DNA of 64,000 nucleotides from Strongylocentrotus purpuratus (GCF_000002235.5 NW_022145597.1:29890797-29954796), one strand, 5' to 3'; shown: positions 34,853 through 46,186, counted from the first letter of the stretch. Notes: generated from the letters alone by a model not told the origin. Made by a program: numbers and translations.

Positions 34853-36050
34853 TGTGGTGGGCCAGTTAATGAGTTGAAGAAGACAAGTTCGAATATAAAT
34901 GAAAACACAAGAAGCTCGGAATTACAGTTGAAGTCCACTTTATTAAATATATAAGTCAGCCGAAGCTCCAATCGTTGCAAACGAAGAGTATTATTATTAT
35001 TATATAAACATTGTAAATAAGCTGCTTCTCTCAGAGGCTGGGCGGCCCTATTGATCGTAACTAGCAGCACATCCTACTAAACATGTTACAGGAATGAAAT
35101 AAACTCACCACAAAATCCCGCACATGGCATATAGTACTACAGCACCCGAAGAGTTTTAGATATCCCGCGATATACCCAGCCAACCAGGAGGACCCTTACG
35201 CAGCCAACCAATTACAAGACGGGATACATACAATTACCCTTAGGTCATCCAACCAATTAAAAGAGGAGTTATACCTTTAATTAATTATAACCAATGACAG
35301 AGCATCATAGATACAAGTAATTTGAACTAGTCACCGACAAAAATGGGAGGAGTCTATCTCTTCGCGAGAATGTCGCGTCACTGGCAAAACAGTCTATTGT
35401 CTAACGTGTTATTGGAAATGAACACCTGTACATCTTGATGCAGGAATTCATTTCCAACGTGCGTATCGAAATGAACACTTTAATCTAATGCAAGAATTCA
35501 AAACCAGGGGTTGTTTACCAGTTCCCGGCATACTATTGGAAACATAATTAATGCTATTTAACTTTTAGGTGTATACCAAGTCAAACTAATAATCGTACCA
35601 TTAATCAACCCAGCCCGGCTCTTCTATGGCTCTAGCGCCCCCTTTAGCCACAAATCGCCCCTACTAAAATGATCTTTCACCTGGAGATCGCACAAAATTG
35701 AGATAAAATATTAGATTACCAACTGGGAATCATTTAACCAAGCAATACATATCTTTGTTGCTTTAAAGCACAATTTTGTCAATATACCATCTACACAGCA
35801 TATTTGGGCTGCATTAACAAACACTTCAATAACAAGAAGAAAAACAAACAAAAAATTCAAAAAAAATACACAAGAATGACAGCTAACATCCTCTTTGCAA
35901 TGTCAATTACTGATTACCTATGCATAATTACATTAAACAACAACATCTATCTGTTTTAAACCAATCGACCAGGAAGACCCACGAACGCCATGTCTTGCGC
36001 GCCCCGTAAGTGCAACCCAGCCAACAGAATATAATGTCAGGATGATGTCA
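34853..36050 (-). repeat. Candidate 3' LTR of the Gypsy-type fossil
   Basis: The inner (left) boundary at 34,853 is where homology to the LINE fragment family breaks and TGTGG begins, so the minus-strand LTR ends in CCACA. A possible right boundary is CA at 36,049-36,050, next to a purine-rich stretch (minus strand GAAGAGGAAGGGCA) placed like a polypurine tract. An AATAAA lies near the minus-strand end. There is no second LTR in the window for comparison. Confidence 0.45.
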
Positions 36051-36972
36051 TGCCCTTCCTCTTCATTGGAGCTGGATATCCCTAGACCTCCAAATCAAAG
36101 GCAAGCAAAAACATCATCCCTCGATCTTAACTGCTCCCAAATATGGAAAGGTATAACCAGAACAAAAACGACAATACAATGACATCGCGCAAGGTCAACT
36201 GGTAATTGTAATAAACAATTTAACACAACCAATGACATATGATACACAAATCTACAGATCACCCGGTAACCACTATACAAACAACCTACATGCATAATTA
36301 TATTCCCTAATACCACTCTGTCCTCAAAGAGTCATCATGAGAACCAAACATCTCACTGGATGCAAGACATGCCTTATTATATATATATATATACATACAA
36401 TGATATACCTACAATTAACACCTATTCTCATAACCCTGCATAATATATTGATCTAAAAATCCCCAGCTTCAACTGCAACCAGCAGTGTGTAATCATCAAA
36501 TCGAATCGACTCGTAACTAACATTACATTACATCACGTATGATATATATGCAATAATTAATGTCTACTAAATGTAATGTAGACTCCAACCGCTTATTTTT
36601 TTATATTTTTTTATATACAGTTACCCCAAAAAAATAACAGTAAGTGCCAACTTGGAACAGGATGGCTTTAAAAAAAAACGAAACATCTGGCAACAATAAT
36701 CTGGTACATCGCAAATATATGAATGATATCAGGAAATACATCATACAGGACAACTAATGGAGCTGGATATCCCAAGACCTCCACAACGTACTCCGTATGA
36801 TGTCACCCTCTATCTTTACAATATAAAATACGTGTAAACCAATCTATAAGTTTCACACCAACATATTTACACATGAACTCTGATATACTGAATTCCTAAC
36901 TACATATTCATATCGGTTATTTTGATTTCTAAAAAAAAAACATATTTTCAGCGAAAACATTGGAATCATGAA

Positions 36973-37450
36973 TCAAATCAAAATATACATGTATCTAACA
37001 CCAAAAAGTCGATTGAAAAATTTACAAGCCAGTTTGACCGTCCGGGCATAACCGTGCATCCCCAGAGAGTTCAGATGCACTCCGTCAAGACTGTATCTGC
37101 ATGGGTGCTTGTAGGCCTCTATGAGGCCACACCCAGACACAGTCCCGACGGAACACCTCACCCTCCCCCAACTTGTTGAATAAACAAACTCGTTGGTTGT
37201 ACTCCTCCAGGGATACACGGCTACCCCGGAACACATTTGTCCGTGGGAGCACCGGGAGGATAACGGTCACCAAGGGCTTTACCCCCCGGCGACCCAACTC
37301 CTCCAAGAACTCCCACAGAGCAAAACAAATCATTGGTCCCCATGTCCAAGATAAGTACATCTGGACATCAGTGAGGACTGGATGTAATTGAGATAATATT
37401 CTCGTCTGGAATGTATCCTGTCGAAGGATAATCCTCCCTGGCCAAAACAC
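36973..37450 (-). pseudogene. SGNH/GDSL-hydrolase-like region of the retroelement fossil
   Basis: The minus strand carries pieces typical of the SGNH hydrolase-like domains carried by some metazoan retroelements: RRGVKPLVTVILPVLPRTN and, near the end, DGVHLNSLGMHGYARTVK. The catalytic-Asp/His-type motif DGVHLN is the clearest sign. It sits between the integrase and the 3' LTR, the place where envelope or accessory genes lie in related elements. It is broken and is best treated as part of the fossil. SGNH domains are known from CR1 LINEs and Ngaro elements, so an origin from a different element is possible. Confidence 0.5.
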
Positions 37451-37694
37451 TCGACCCTCAAATGCCCTGATCTATTGGGACTCGCAAAGTGCCATGCACT
37501 CTACCTGTGAGACGTCTCACAAAACTATGACCAAATAACAGGTATTTCATGAAAATAGTAAAAAAAACATCGTTAGGAGCGCCCAGCCTCTAAAAAAAAT
37601 GCTTATCCAAAACAAGTGACCAGATGTATAGTCAAAGAAGGAATTATAACATCAAACATTTTTTTCCAATAACAGAAAAAAAATTTGAATTACA

Positions 37695-38747
37695 TTATCT
37701 AACCGATTTGGGTAGACCATATGGATTTGAACGTTTGCCTTGTGTGGCACGCGCCGAACAGTGAGGAGGAGGAGCGTCCCTAGTAATAGTTACCCCACTT
37801 CTGGCTTGTTGTATATTAGGAAACTTTAACCTGACCTCATATTCCTCTTCGGAACTACTTGTATCCTCACTACGAACATGAACATCTGGTTCATCACCAA
37901 AGGGTGACATCCTTAATAAAGTATGATGCACCATTCTGGCAGGACCGCCATGCATTGGGCGAATCCTAAATACATCTTCATGTTCATTAATCCAAACTAC
38001 AACAAAAGGATCTTTCATATAAGTATCCTTAACTTTATGACGACCTGGAAAAGCACATTGCTTAAGGTATACTACAGAACCAACACTTGGTTGAATAGGA
38101 GGTACATGTATGCCTCTATCATAACACTTCTTATTACGCTTAGCTACAGTCTTAACATTATCTTCTACTATGCTCTTAGCTCGGAAATAAAACTCCGCTT
38201 GAGTCTCCACAAAGTGTTGATCCCAATCAATTAAATTTTTACCTAATAAAAAATCTAAAGGAATGCTAGCAGGCCTCCCAAACATTAGTGAATATGGAGT
38301 AGCCCGTGTAGAAGTATGAGGGGTGGTGTTATATACAAAAACCAAATGTGGCAATAATTCTGGCCATTTGTGCCTGTCTTGGACACTCAAGGACTTAATT
38401 AACCCGAAAAGTGTACAGTTAAATCGCTCTGCTTGAGCATTACCTTGCGGATGATAGGGGGTAGTATGGGACTTCCTTATACCATACAACTTGCATAACT
38501 CTGCAATAATCAAAGATTCAAAATTCCTACCTTGATCACTATGAATCCTATTTGGGATACCAAACTTAAAAAACCAATGCTCCTGTAATACTTTGGCTGC
38601 AGTGGTGGCCTTCTGATCTTTACAAGGCACTGCCTGAGTAAACTTAGAATACACATCCGTTATAACTAAAACATCCTCAAAACCACCTTTACCTTTATCT
38701 ATTTTAACAAAATCTATCGCGACTACTTCCAATGGACTAAATGCCAA
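37695..38747 (-). pseudogene. Integrase part of Gypsy-type fossil
   Basis: A 350-residue open region with a retroviral-type DDE integrase core: VVAIDFVKID, IHSDQGRNFES and YHPQGNAQAERFN supply the three acidic residues. The downstream part has the GRHKVKDTYMKDPFVVVW-like region and ends with a serine/glutamate-rich tail. It is part of the broken element described above. Confidence 0.85.
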
Positions 38748-38777
38748 AAGATGTCTAAGGGGTGTTCTTAATTTGGG

Positions 38778-38978
38778 TTATCTCTCTTTTGTGATGCAAC
38801 AATGTTTACATCGAGCGACGTGTTTAGCTACATCCCTCGACATTCCCGACCAAAAAACTTTTCGACGTAATAACGCATAAGTTCTCTCTCTTCTTTGATG
38901 CCCCCAAACTGAATGGGCTTTTACCAGAACTTCTTCATGCAAACAATCGGGTAATAGTATTTGGGTAATCTTTCCCAA
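38778..38978 (-). pseudogene. Integrase zinc-binding (H2C2) region of the fossil
   Basis: Contains H...H and CKHCC spacing typical of the integrase N-terminal zinc-binding domain, with WGHQRRERTYALLRRKVFW between them. Belongs to the same fossil. Confidence 0.75.
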
Positions 38979-39390
38979 AATAGGATCTGAGATATGTCAA
39001 ACTAATAAATTGTCTTCTACGTCTATACAGGACCACTGCTTAAGGAGTTGTTTCACTCTTGGTGATTCGGATGCGGATGGAGCCTAGTATTCCCCAGGTT
39101 TCCAACGATACTCCACACGCGCCTAAATACAACCAAGCACAGAGTCCTCCCTCTGCATTAGCCCTAACTTAATGTTACCTAGAGAAGGAAATAAACTAGG
39201 AGGGTTGGAAGGGGGTGTGAGTGGTTCTACACGATCCTGCTGAATTCTAAAAATAGATGAATGCAAAACTTCTTTTGTAATATCATCATGATTGACAATT
39301 GGATACTCTGGGTACCGACTAAGGGCATCAGCACACCTATTCTTAACACTTGATCTAAACTTAATCCAAAATTAAAAGGTGCCAACTGGG

Positions 39391-39699
39391 CTACCCAACG
39401 TATCTCGGTAGCCCCGGATTGTTATCCGTAAATATTACAAATGGGACTCCTAATAAGTGATCTCTAAACTTGTCCACTACTGCCCACTTTAATGCTAACA
39501 ACTCTAATTTAAATGAACTTAAATCTGGGTATTTCTTTTCTGTTTCTTTTAATTGCCTACTAGCATATGCTATGGGATGACGCCTTCCATCCTCCCCTAC
39601 TTGTGATAAGCAAGCCCCTAAACCTTTCAGGGAAGCATCAACTTCTAAAACAAAACTTTTTGAAAAATCCGGATAACTCAAAACTGGTGCCTGAATCAA
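39391..39699 (-). pseudogene. RNase H part of the fossil
   Basis: Motifs VLEVDASLKGLGACLSQ, PIAYASRQLKETEKKY, ELLALKWAV and FVIFTDNNPG are those of the Ty3/Gypsy RNase H domain. Part of the same broken element. Confidence 0.85.
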
Positions 39700-39714
39700 T
39701 TTTTTTTGAGCAAA

Positions 39715-40085
39715 TTACATGAATCGTTCATTAGAGCATTCCACTCAAACTTAGGTAGTTTTCCCTTCTTTCCTTTTACTAAAGGGGGAATTAACTGAAA
39801 CAATGGTACAGCTATCTTAGCAAAATTATTAACAAAATGTCTATAATATCCAGCTAATCCTAAAAATGAACGTAACTGATCAGCATTTTGAGGGATAGGC
39901 CAATTTTGAATTTTGACAATTTTGCTCTAATCCACTCGAATGCCACTAGCATCTACTACATGCCCCAAGTAATGAATCCTATCTTGAAATAGAAAACATT
40001 TTTTACCTTTCACTTTCAACCCAAATTCATCTAATTTTGCAAACACTTTGTCCAAACGCGAAATCTGTTCATCATTACACCATTA
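39715..40085 (-). pseudogene. C-terminal part of reverse transcriptase of the fossil
   Basis: Minus-strand words such as RLDKVFAKLDEFGLKV, HYLGHVVDASGI and GYYRHFVNNFAKIAVPLFQL match the Ty3/Gypsy reverse transcriptase palm/thumb region. Recognisable homology stops at about 40,085, which marks the truncation. Confidence 0.75.
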
Positions 40086-40794
40086 CATTTCAATCATAAT
40101 ATTTGCCTTACGTACATTTGACACGGATCATTGTTGTTTTGCAAACATAATATTAAGATATAACACTCAGACATATTTTACAAGAACAGAAATACAAAAA
40201 CAAACATTGGTACATTAAATGCGATATATAACGTGTAAAAATTCACTTCCATTATTGGTATTGCAACTTTTCTTCAATTAAGTTAAGTACTTTTAGCTGT
40301 CTTAATTTAAATGAAAAAGGGAACATATATCATCAAGGCACTCTTTAGGTAAAATGAGGTGCTCTGTCATAGACAGACTACCTATTGATTTTGTCAGAAT
40401 TTTCTTTCTTTCTTTCTTTTTTTTATTTCTCCGCACTTTTTGTGCTGATGATTACTCAAAATCGGTAAGGTCAATTTCTTTCAATTTTGGCACAGTCATA
40501 GGTCCTTGTTATAAGACGTATCCAAAACATTTTCAAGTTCATCAGATTATCGTGATGTCATCCAGGCGCCATTTTGTGAAATTTTCTAAAAATCAACTCA
40601 TGATCATATCTTCATTACGGAAAGTAATTTCTCATTCATATTTATCATGAATAAGGTCAATATCCGTCCAGTCAATTCCAGGTCAATAAACACGTGCGAC
40701 ATCAGACACCCCCATCTCATTTCTCCAATACTTAAAGCTTTAATGACCTCATGACCTTTGTGATGACTTTGTGACCTCCTGTCCTTTGACCCTT
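40086..40794. other. 3' flank / probable 3' UTR of the ABCC4-like gene
   Basis: No gene or element recognised. The part next to 40,795 is downstream of the ABC gene's stop codon on the minus strand and probably includes its 3' UTR. I did not identify a convincing poly(A) signal. Confidence 0.4.
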
Positions 40795-41004
40795 TCATGC
40801 AGAGCTCTCATTCAGGTCACCGTCGATGTCAAAGTCATACGGGTTGGAGGGGTTCCTCTCGTAGTACCCTGCCCTGGCCACTGCAAGGAGCTTGGCAGCC
40901 TCAGACTTTCCTGTCTCCACCACCATGGATCCAAATAGGCTCTTTTCATCCTTGAGGAGGACATAGGGTTCATCAAACTCTATGATACGACCCTGGTCCA
41001 GCAC
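40795..41004 (-). CDS. ABCC4: ABCC4/MRP4-like transporter, last coding exon
   Basis: Encodes 69 residues and a TGA stop (40,795-40,797). It starts VLDQGRIIEFDEPYVLLKDE and continues with SLFGSMVVETGKSEAAKLLA, which aligns with the MRP4 NBD2 tail (DEPYVLL...SLF..MV...GKAEAA). The acceptor is TTTTAG directly before GTGCTGGACC (phase 0). The tail ends DGDLNESSA, without the ETAL-type PDZ ligand known for vertebrate ABCC4. The product is expected to be a plasma-membrane ATP-driven exporter of organic anions and cyclic nucleotides; that role is inferred from the family. The intron before it (41,005-45,014) is full of transposon remains. Confidence 0.92.
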   Translation of the reverse strand: MLDQGRIIEFDEPYVLLKDEKSLFGSMVVETGKSEAAKLLAVARAGYYERNPSNPYDFDIDGDLNESSA

Positions 41005-41075
41005 CTAAAATCGAAAAAGACAAATAAAGCGGAGTACATGACAGATTTTTTAATAGAGCATAACTTGCCTCTAGC

Positions 41076-41124
41076 TGTTGTTGTTGTTGTTGTTGTTATT
41101 ATTATTATTATTTATTATTATTAT
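41076..41124. repeat. (TTG)n(TTA)n microsatellite
   Basis: About seven TTG units followed by about eight TTA units with one slip. Confidence 0.95.
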
Positions 41125-41388
41125 CGCTGTGGTCAAACTAGGACAAGGTCCCTTGTTTGACCTTCAGGCAGAAATGCAGAGGGTGGGATCATAGATGTGA
41201 TAAAGAGTAATCCCCACAGTCTTGCTACAGATGGGAGCACTCACATTGAAGACTACAAACTGTACCCTCTGGTTGTGAAATATTTCGCTGAATCCCTCAG
41301 GCGTGTCTATACCACATTGATGTCTATGGTCGAGATTAAACAGTCTACTGCAGCCAAGATTTTTGAAAGACTGGATCTGGATCTGGAA

Positions 41389-42316
41389 TAGTGCTGTAAG
41401 TCAGACGCTATGTTCATGTTCGGTTCGGTTCGGCAGAGTTCGGCAATTTTTAACCGAACTTGGTTCGGTTCGGGGTTCGGTAATATTATAGCAATCAGCA
41501 TTATAGCCACGGCAGTCGGCACTGGGCAGGCCGGCCGGCCGGGCCCGACCAGCACGTAGGACTTCTGCCCACTCCTGATGAAAAACACTGCTTCCGACAA
41601 GCATGATTTTCACATTAGAAAAACTGCTCTAAACGTAATTATTTGTGAAGAAAAGTACTACTTACATCTGTATTTCCGTCTTGAATCGTGTTTTATTTTC
41701 AATTTTAAAAGAATCATGTTTTCAATTTGTCAATAAATAATATTTTTAAAAGATTTTCCGAGACGGTTGTTGTCTGATATTAGAGTCATGAAAGCTGCCA
41801 TCTTGAATAGCAACTCAGGCTCGTCGATAACTGTTTTTTATAAGTGTTTATTTTCAATAGGAAAAATATAAAATCCCTATTTTTCCTAAATAAATACCAT
41901 ACTATAATATATATTTATTTCATTATTTATATTGTAAAATTTGTCTGAATGGGTTTGAGCTGAACTTGTTTTGATCAGCGCCTAGATCACGCATATTGTT
42001 TATGGCTTGCGATCGCGACGCAGCAGAGGTCAGGATTTGGGATTTAAATGGCGCCAGTGAAGTCGCTCCCACAACTGGATAGGCATAAATCACAAAGGCG
42101 GAAAATGGGAAAAAAGTAAATATAAAATGAGCAATCATGACATGAAGATTACGTACAAAATGACAAGTTTATTAGCTTGCGAAAACATTAAAAATTTTCT
42201 GCCGAACATCCGAACCAGGCCTTTGTGTTCGGTTCGGTTCGGTTCGGTTCGGTTCGGTTTGGAAGTGCCATGTTCGGCGAACTTCCATTCGGTTTGGCTG
42301 TTCGGCTACAGCACTA
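41389..42316. mobile_element. Non-autonomous hAT-type element, 928 bp, with 8-bp target duplication
   Basis: Ends TAGTGCTGTA and TACAGCACTA are perfect inverted repeats. The flanks are identical 8-bp direct repeats ATCTGGAA (41,381-41,388 and 42,317-42,324). An 8-bp duplication with short inverted ends is the hAT signature. Subterminal regions are packed with TTCGG repeats on both sides (41,418-41,480 and 42,228-42,300), as expected of transposase-binding sites. No transposase frame inside. It interrupts the coding frame of the surrounding hAT-like relic. Confidence 0.85.
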
Positions 42317-42985
42317 ATCTGGAACTATCCAAAAGAGGTATCAGCTGGAGCTGTTTGTCATTTGATGCTGACAATACAAATGTCATGCAAGGTACAAAGT
42401 CTGGGTTACATGTAGCATATCATCTGAAACAAGCACATGAAGACATCTACATGGTTGGTTGTGCATGCCATTTGATGAACATTGCAGCTGAAAAGGCTGC
42501 AAAATCACTGCCAGTGGACATTGAAGAGCTGCTAGTGGATGTTCACTTCTACCTTGAGGAATAGCAGCAAGAGGAAGTCAACATTGAAAGAATTTCAATA
42601 TTTTCATGATGTAGAGGTACAGACATCATAAAGCATGTGATAGCACACGGTGGCTTTCCTTAGACTTGTGCATCAATCGACTTCTTCAACAGTGGCCTGC
42701 ATTGGTGGCATTCTTCTAGAAGGAAGTATCTGGAACTGCACAGACAAAAATCCAGAGAAAGAGAAGGGCATCTTCATCATCAGCACCTGCCCAAAAAAGC
42801 CAAATCAACTTAACCTATCATATCAGGAAAAAAGAACAATGCAGGAGTTACGTCTCTATCTGTCAGATGCATCAACCACATTCAGATCCTCTATCACATC
42901 CAAGAAGGAAGACCTAAAGAAAGGAGTATCTACACTTATTAGTTCTAAGAAGGTTAACACTGCATTCTGTGCATTCAAGATTTAA

Positions 42986-43180
42986 TTTTTAATGCCAGTT
43001 TTCAAATTTACAGTTATGTTCTTGCTATTATTGTTATTATTATTATTGTTTGTACCCTCTTGTATCCTTGAATGTATGTATATATTGTTTATGTTGCTTG
43101 TATATATGTATGTCACTCACCAGTGGAGGACAAATTTCTGTATTGTTTAAATCAGACAATAAATTATCTTGAATCTTGTG
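42986..43180 (+). mobile_element. Probable LINE 3' tail
   Basis: Sequence runs through ATTATTATTATTG and TGTATATATGTATGTC to CAGACAATAAATTATCTTG, the look of a non-LTR retrotransposon 3' UTR with a short repeat tail. Boundaries are uncertain. Confidence 0.35.
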
Positions 43181-43359
43181 TTACCAAGGAAACTGCTGTC
43201 ATGAAAAGCAAACCGGCTCAACCTCCTATATTGTTTTTCATGAAGAATCCACCAGTAGTAGCCTTGACAGTTGCATCCACAAATAAGTCTAAAGTGAAAG
43301 GTGCAAGGAAAGCAGGGATACATGTAGGAGCTGGAAAACTTGTGGCTGCAAAAGTAAGC

Positions 43360-43594
43360 TTCATGCATTTTGTATATTTTATGTTTAATGATGCTGCCTA
43401 TTACCAGTATGTATGAATGTATCTACTGGTACATGTAGTATATTTATCCTCTTATATGTCGTGTATTTGATGTTTACATGTATAATGCTGTATTTTAATC
43501 ATCATGATGTATTTTACCTTGTAAATGACCTGCAATTCAGCTACGGCTGCAAGAACGTCATGTTGAATAAACCCTTATTGAATTGAATTGAGAA
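43360..43594 (+). mobile_element. 5'-truncated LINE 3' end with (ATTGA)n tail
   Basis: Ends GAATAAACCCTTATTGAATT followed by GAATTGAG, a typical non-LTR 3' tail. Flanked by near-identical direct repeats AAAAGTAAGC (43,350-43,359) and AAAAGTGAGC (43,595-43,604), a probable target duplication with one difference. It interrupts the Lys/Ser-rich part of the hAT-like relic. Confidence 0.65.
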
Positions 43595-44038
43595 AAAAGT
43601 GAGCAGTGGTACCACCAAGGGCAGTGTTTCAGTAAAGAAAAGTAATCCAGCTACATGTTAACCCTCTAAATCATCGAAGGGAAAGACCTCCATCTAAATC
43701 TGTGCAAGGTACAAAGAGAAAACAGAAAGACAGACAGACATCCAGAGTTGATTCCAACAAGGAAGCATCTTCATCTAAATCTGTGCAAGGTACAAAGAGA
43801 AAACAGACAGATCAATGCAACTGGAGAAGGAAAAGCAAGGAAAACTAAAGAGAAGAAAATTGACTCTATTATAAAGCCAAAGACGAGACCTCAACGAGTT
43901 GTGGAAGCACTCAGTTCAGACAGTACAAAGCTTTACTGTCTGTTTTTATCTGCATCCAAACCAGCAACCTACAAAGATCTTCAGGAGCAAAAGAAGATTG
44001 CAGAGGGGGAGGTAGCTGGTACCTCCAGTTCAAAATAA

Positions 44039-44778
44039 CAGCCTTTTCACACAGGTGTAAAATTCGTTAAAGCTGATTAGATTAAAGAGCTTTAAACTAA
44101 ACAGCTTTAGATACATCATTTACACACAGACAATTTCGGTGCGGTCGTTTGAGATTCACTGCTCTTTAAACGCTCAGTAGGGCCATTGCACATTTAAGAG
44201 CAGTGCCCGGTCTTAGCTCCGCCCAGTTAAGGACGTATATCCGTTCAGATACAAAATATCTTGCTCTCTCTGCGTATCTGCAGCCTGCTCTGACCGGCGA
44301 ATAGGTCGCAGCTTCGTATCTGTCCGAACATTGTATAAACGACGTTCACAAAGGGAAAATTTACCTTAACATTATCTTAACTGGGCTATTTCAGACCAGG
44401 TTTTTACTAATATTTACTAATATCTTGGCCGTTTCACTGCCGATCGCTGCGAAAATTTGCGTACATGTCAAGTAAAGTGTATAGAATACTATGGCAATTT
44501 CAATTTTTTGAAAAAACCACTCATTTGCATATTTATGGTAATTTATGCAAATAAGGTAATAAAATTCACATTTTTGCCAATAAATCATACATTATTCATA
44601 TTTAAGCATTCTTTTTCACTACATATATTTTTAGACCATTTGGAATATCACAGGGGGGGGTCAAATTTACCCCCCCCCCCCCCCCCCCCAGTTAATGTAG
44701 GGTTAAAGCTGTTAGTTAAACAACTTTAAACTAATCAGCTCTAGATATGATGAATTTTACCCCTGTGTGAAAAGGCTG
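44039..44778. mobile_element. Harbinger/Tourist-like MITE, 740 bp, TAA target duplication
   Basis: Perfect 17-bp inverted ends CAGCCTTTTCACACAGG, continuing with GTAAAATTC after one mismatch. It is flanked by TAA on both sides (44,036-44,038 and 44,779-44,781). A 3-bp TWA duplication is characteristic of PIF/Harbinger elements. Internal GCTTTAAA-type words repeat near both ends, and a G run and a C run lie at 44,653 and 44,671. No transposase. The left TAA is also the stop codon of the hAT-like relic's last frame. Confidence 0.75.
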
Positions 44779-44852
44779 TAAGATTGGTATGGATTTCAGA
44801 GTATTATTTCCTTTTGTTCAGACAATAAGTTAAGTTTTCAAGTTCTGTTTTA

Positions 44853-45137
<285 letters not shown>

Positions 45138-45572
45138 TCAAGACATATAATTCAGTGTTACCAAGGGGGACTATTCAGGTATTCAAACTATTACAGTTGT
45201 GATATACAGATCAGTCAAAAACCTATTGTGTTTTTTACAACCCGCAGATCATACAAAATGCAATTACCGCCCAAAGACCTCAAGAAATACCCCCTGTGAG
45301 GGAAGTTTTCCAAACAAATTGTTCTGCTGAATCTAAAAGGCTTGCCACACTCCACCCAGGTGTAATAAATGGGTAGCTGGCAGGAAGAAATTTCTTGAAT
45401 GCTTGATTGCTTTCTCATGGTAGCAGGGCTAAAGCCGGAGTAATAATAAGATTGCAGGGCCCTCAGGGAGAACAAATTGTGACGAGGCTTCCTGGAAAAA
45501 AAGACATATTTATTGTTATTATTATTATTACATGTGCACGAAAAAACATATTGTCTTTGCATTGTATATTCA

Positions 45573-45755
<183 letters not shown>

Positions 45756-45920
45756 TCATCACAAGGCCGGGTTAACAAAATGATATAATTGAGATAGAAT
45801 AAAATGAAATAATTAGGAAATTGGATGGAAAATCAACACTAAGGTCTGCATGATGACAACCCTCCACCCTCCCCCCCCCCCTAAAAAAAAAATACCCTCA
45901 AGGACGAGTACTCCTAAACA

Positions 45921-46186
45921 TATCGTCCGCCGGCTGGCAGAAGGGCGTTAATTATTTGCATTTAAAGTTTTGTTTTATAATTAAACTACTTTCCGTCCCG
46001 AAAATTGGTTTAAAACTTAAAACACTAATAGAAATGTTATAGTAGAACACGGCCACATTTTTTTTTTGGAAATAAGTAAGTTTTATAAAAGTTTGAGGCA
46101 ATTTAGGGCTAACGCCCTTCTGCTTAATGCTTCATTTTTTACCTGAAATTCAAGCTTATGCCCTTCTGTCAGCCAGGCGACGATAT
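45921..46186. mobile_element. Short MITE-like inverted-repeat element
   Basis: About 30-bp inverted ends: left TATCGTCCGCCGGCTGG followed by CAGAAGGGCGTTAA; right, in the same orientation, TATCGTCGCCTGGCTGACAG followed by AAGGGCATAAG. A third GCCCTTCTG word lies at 46,115. Located in an ABCC4-like intron; no coding capacity, family unknown. Confidence 0.5.

Larger units (their letters stand above)
34853..40085 (-). mobile_element. Ty3/Gypsy-type LTR retroelement fossil, 5'-truncated
   Basis: Minus-strand order: end of reverse transcriptase (about 40,085-39,715), RNase H (39,699-39,391), integrase zinc-binding region (38,978-38,778), integrase core and C-terminal part (38,747-37,695), an SGNH-hydrolase-like stretch (37,450-36,973), and a candidate 3' LTR (36,050-34,853). 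The gag, the start of pol and the 5' LTR are absent. The element is broken, with several interruptions besides the 5' loss, so it is a fossil. The integrase part is the best preserved, which suggests moderate rather than great age. Family assignment rests on the order RT-RNaseH-integrase and on integrase motifs. Confidence 0.85.
41197..44038 (+). pseudogene. hAT-like transposase relic, opposite strand to host gene, multiply interrupted
   Basis: Coding pieces, all plus strand: LATDGSTHIEDYKLYPLVVK (41,197-41,388); ISWSCLSFDADNTNVMQG with MVGCACHLMNIAAEKAAK (42,325-42,564); WLSLDLCINRLLQQWPALVA at about 42,650-42,712; and a C-terminal piece RVVEALSSDSTKLYCLFLSA ending in TAA at 44,036-44,038. 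These match the DGST..E..L.P, SDN.NVM.G, GC.CH and RWLSL..C..R.L.QWPAL blocks of a hAT-type transposase family. The first two pieces are exactly in frame once the 41,389-42,316 insert and one target copy are ignored. Downstream it has in-frame stops and shifts and a Lys/Ser-rich stretch with a 35-bp direct repeat (43,691 and 43,773), so it is dead. It sits antisense in an ABCC4-like intron. Confidence 0.75.

Noticed and set aside
37173-37391. Plus-strand frame over the SGNH-like region
   Set aside because: It is a shadow of the minus-strand retroelement sequence.
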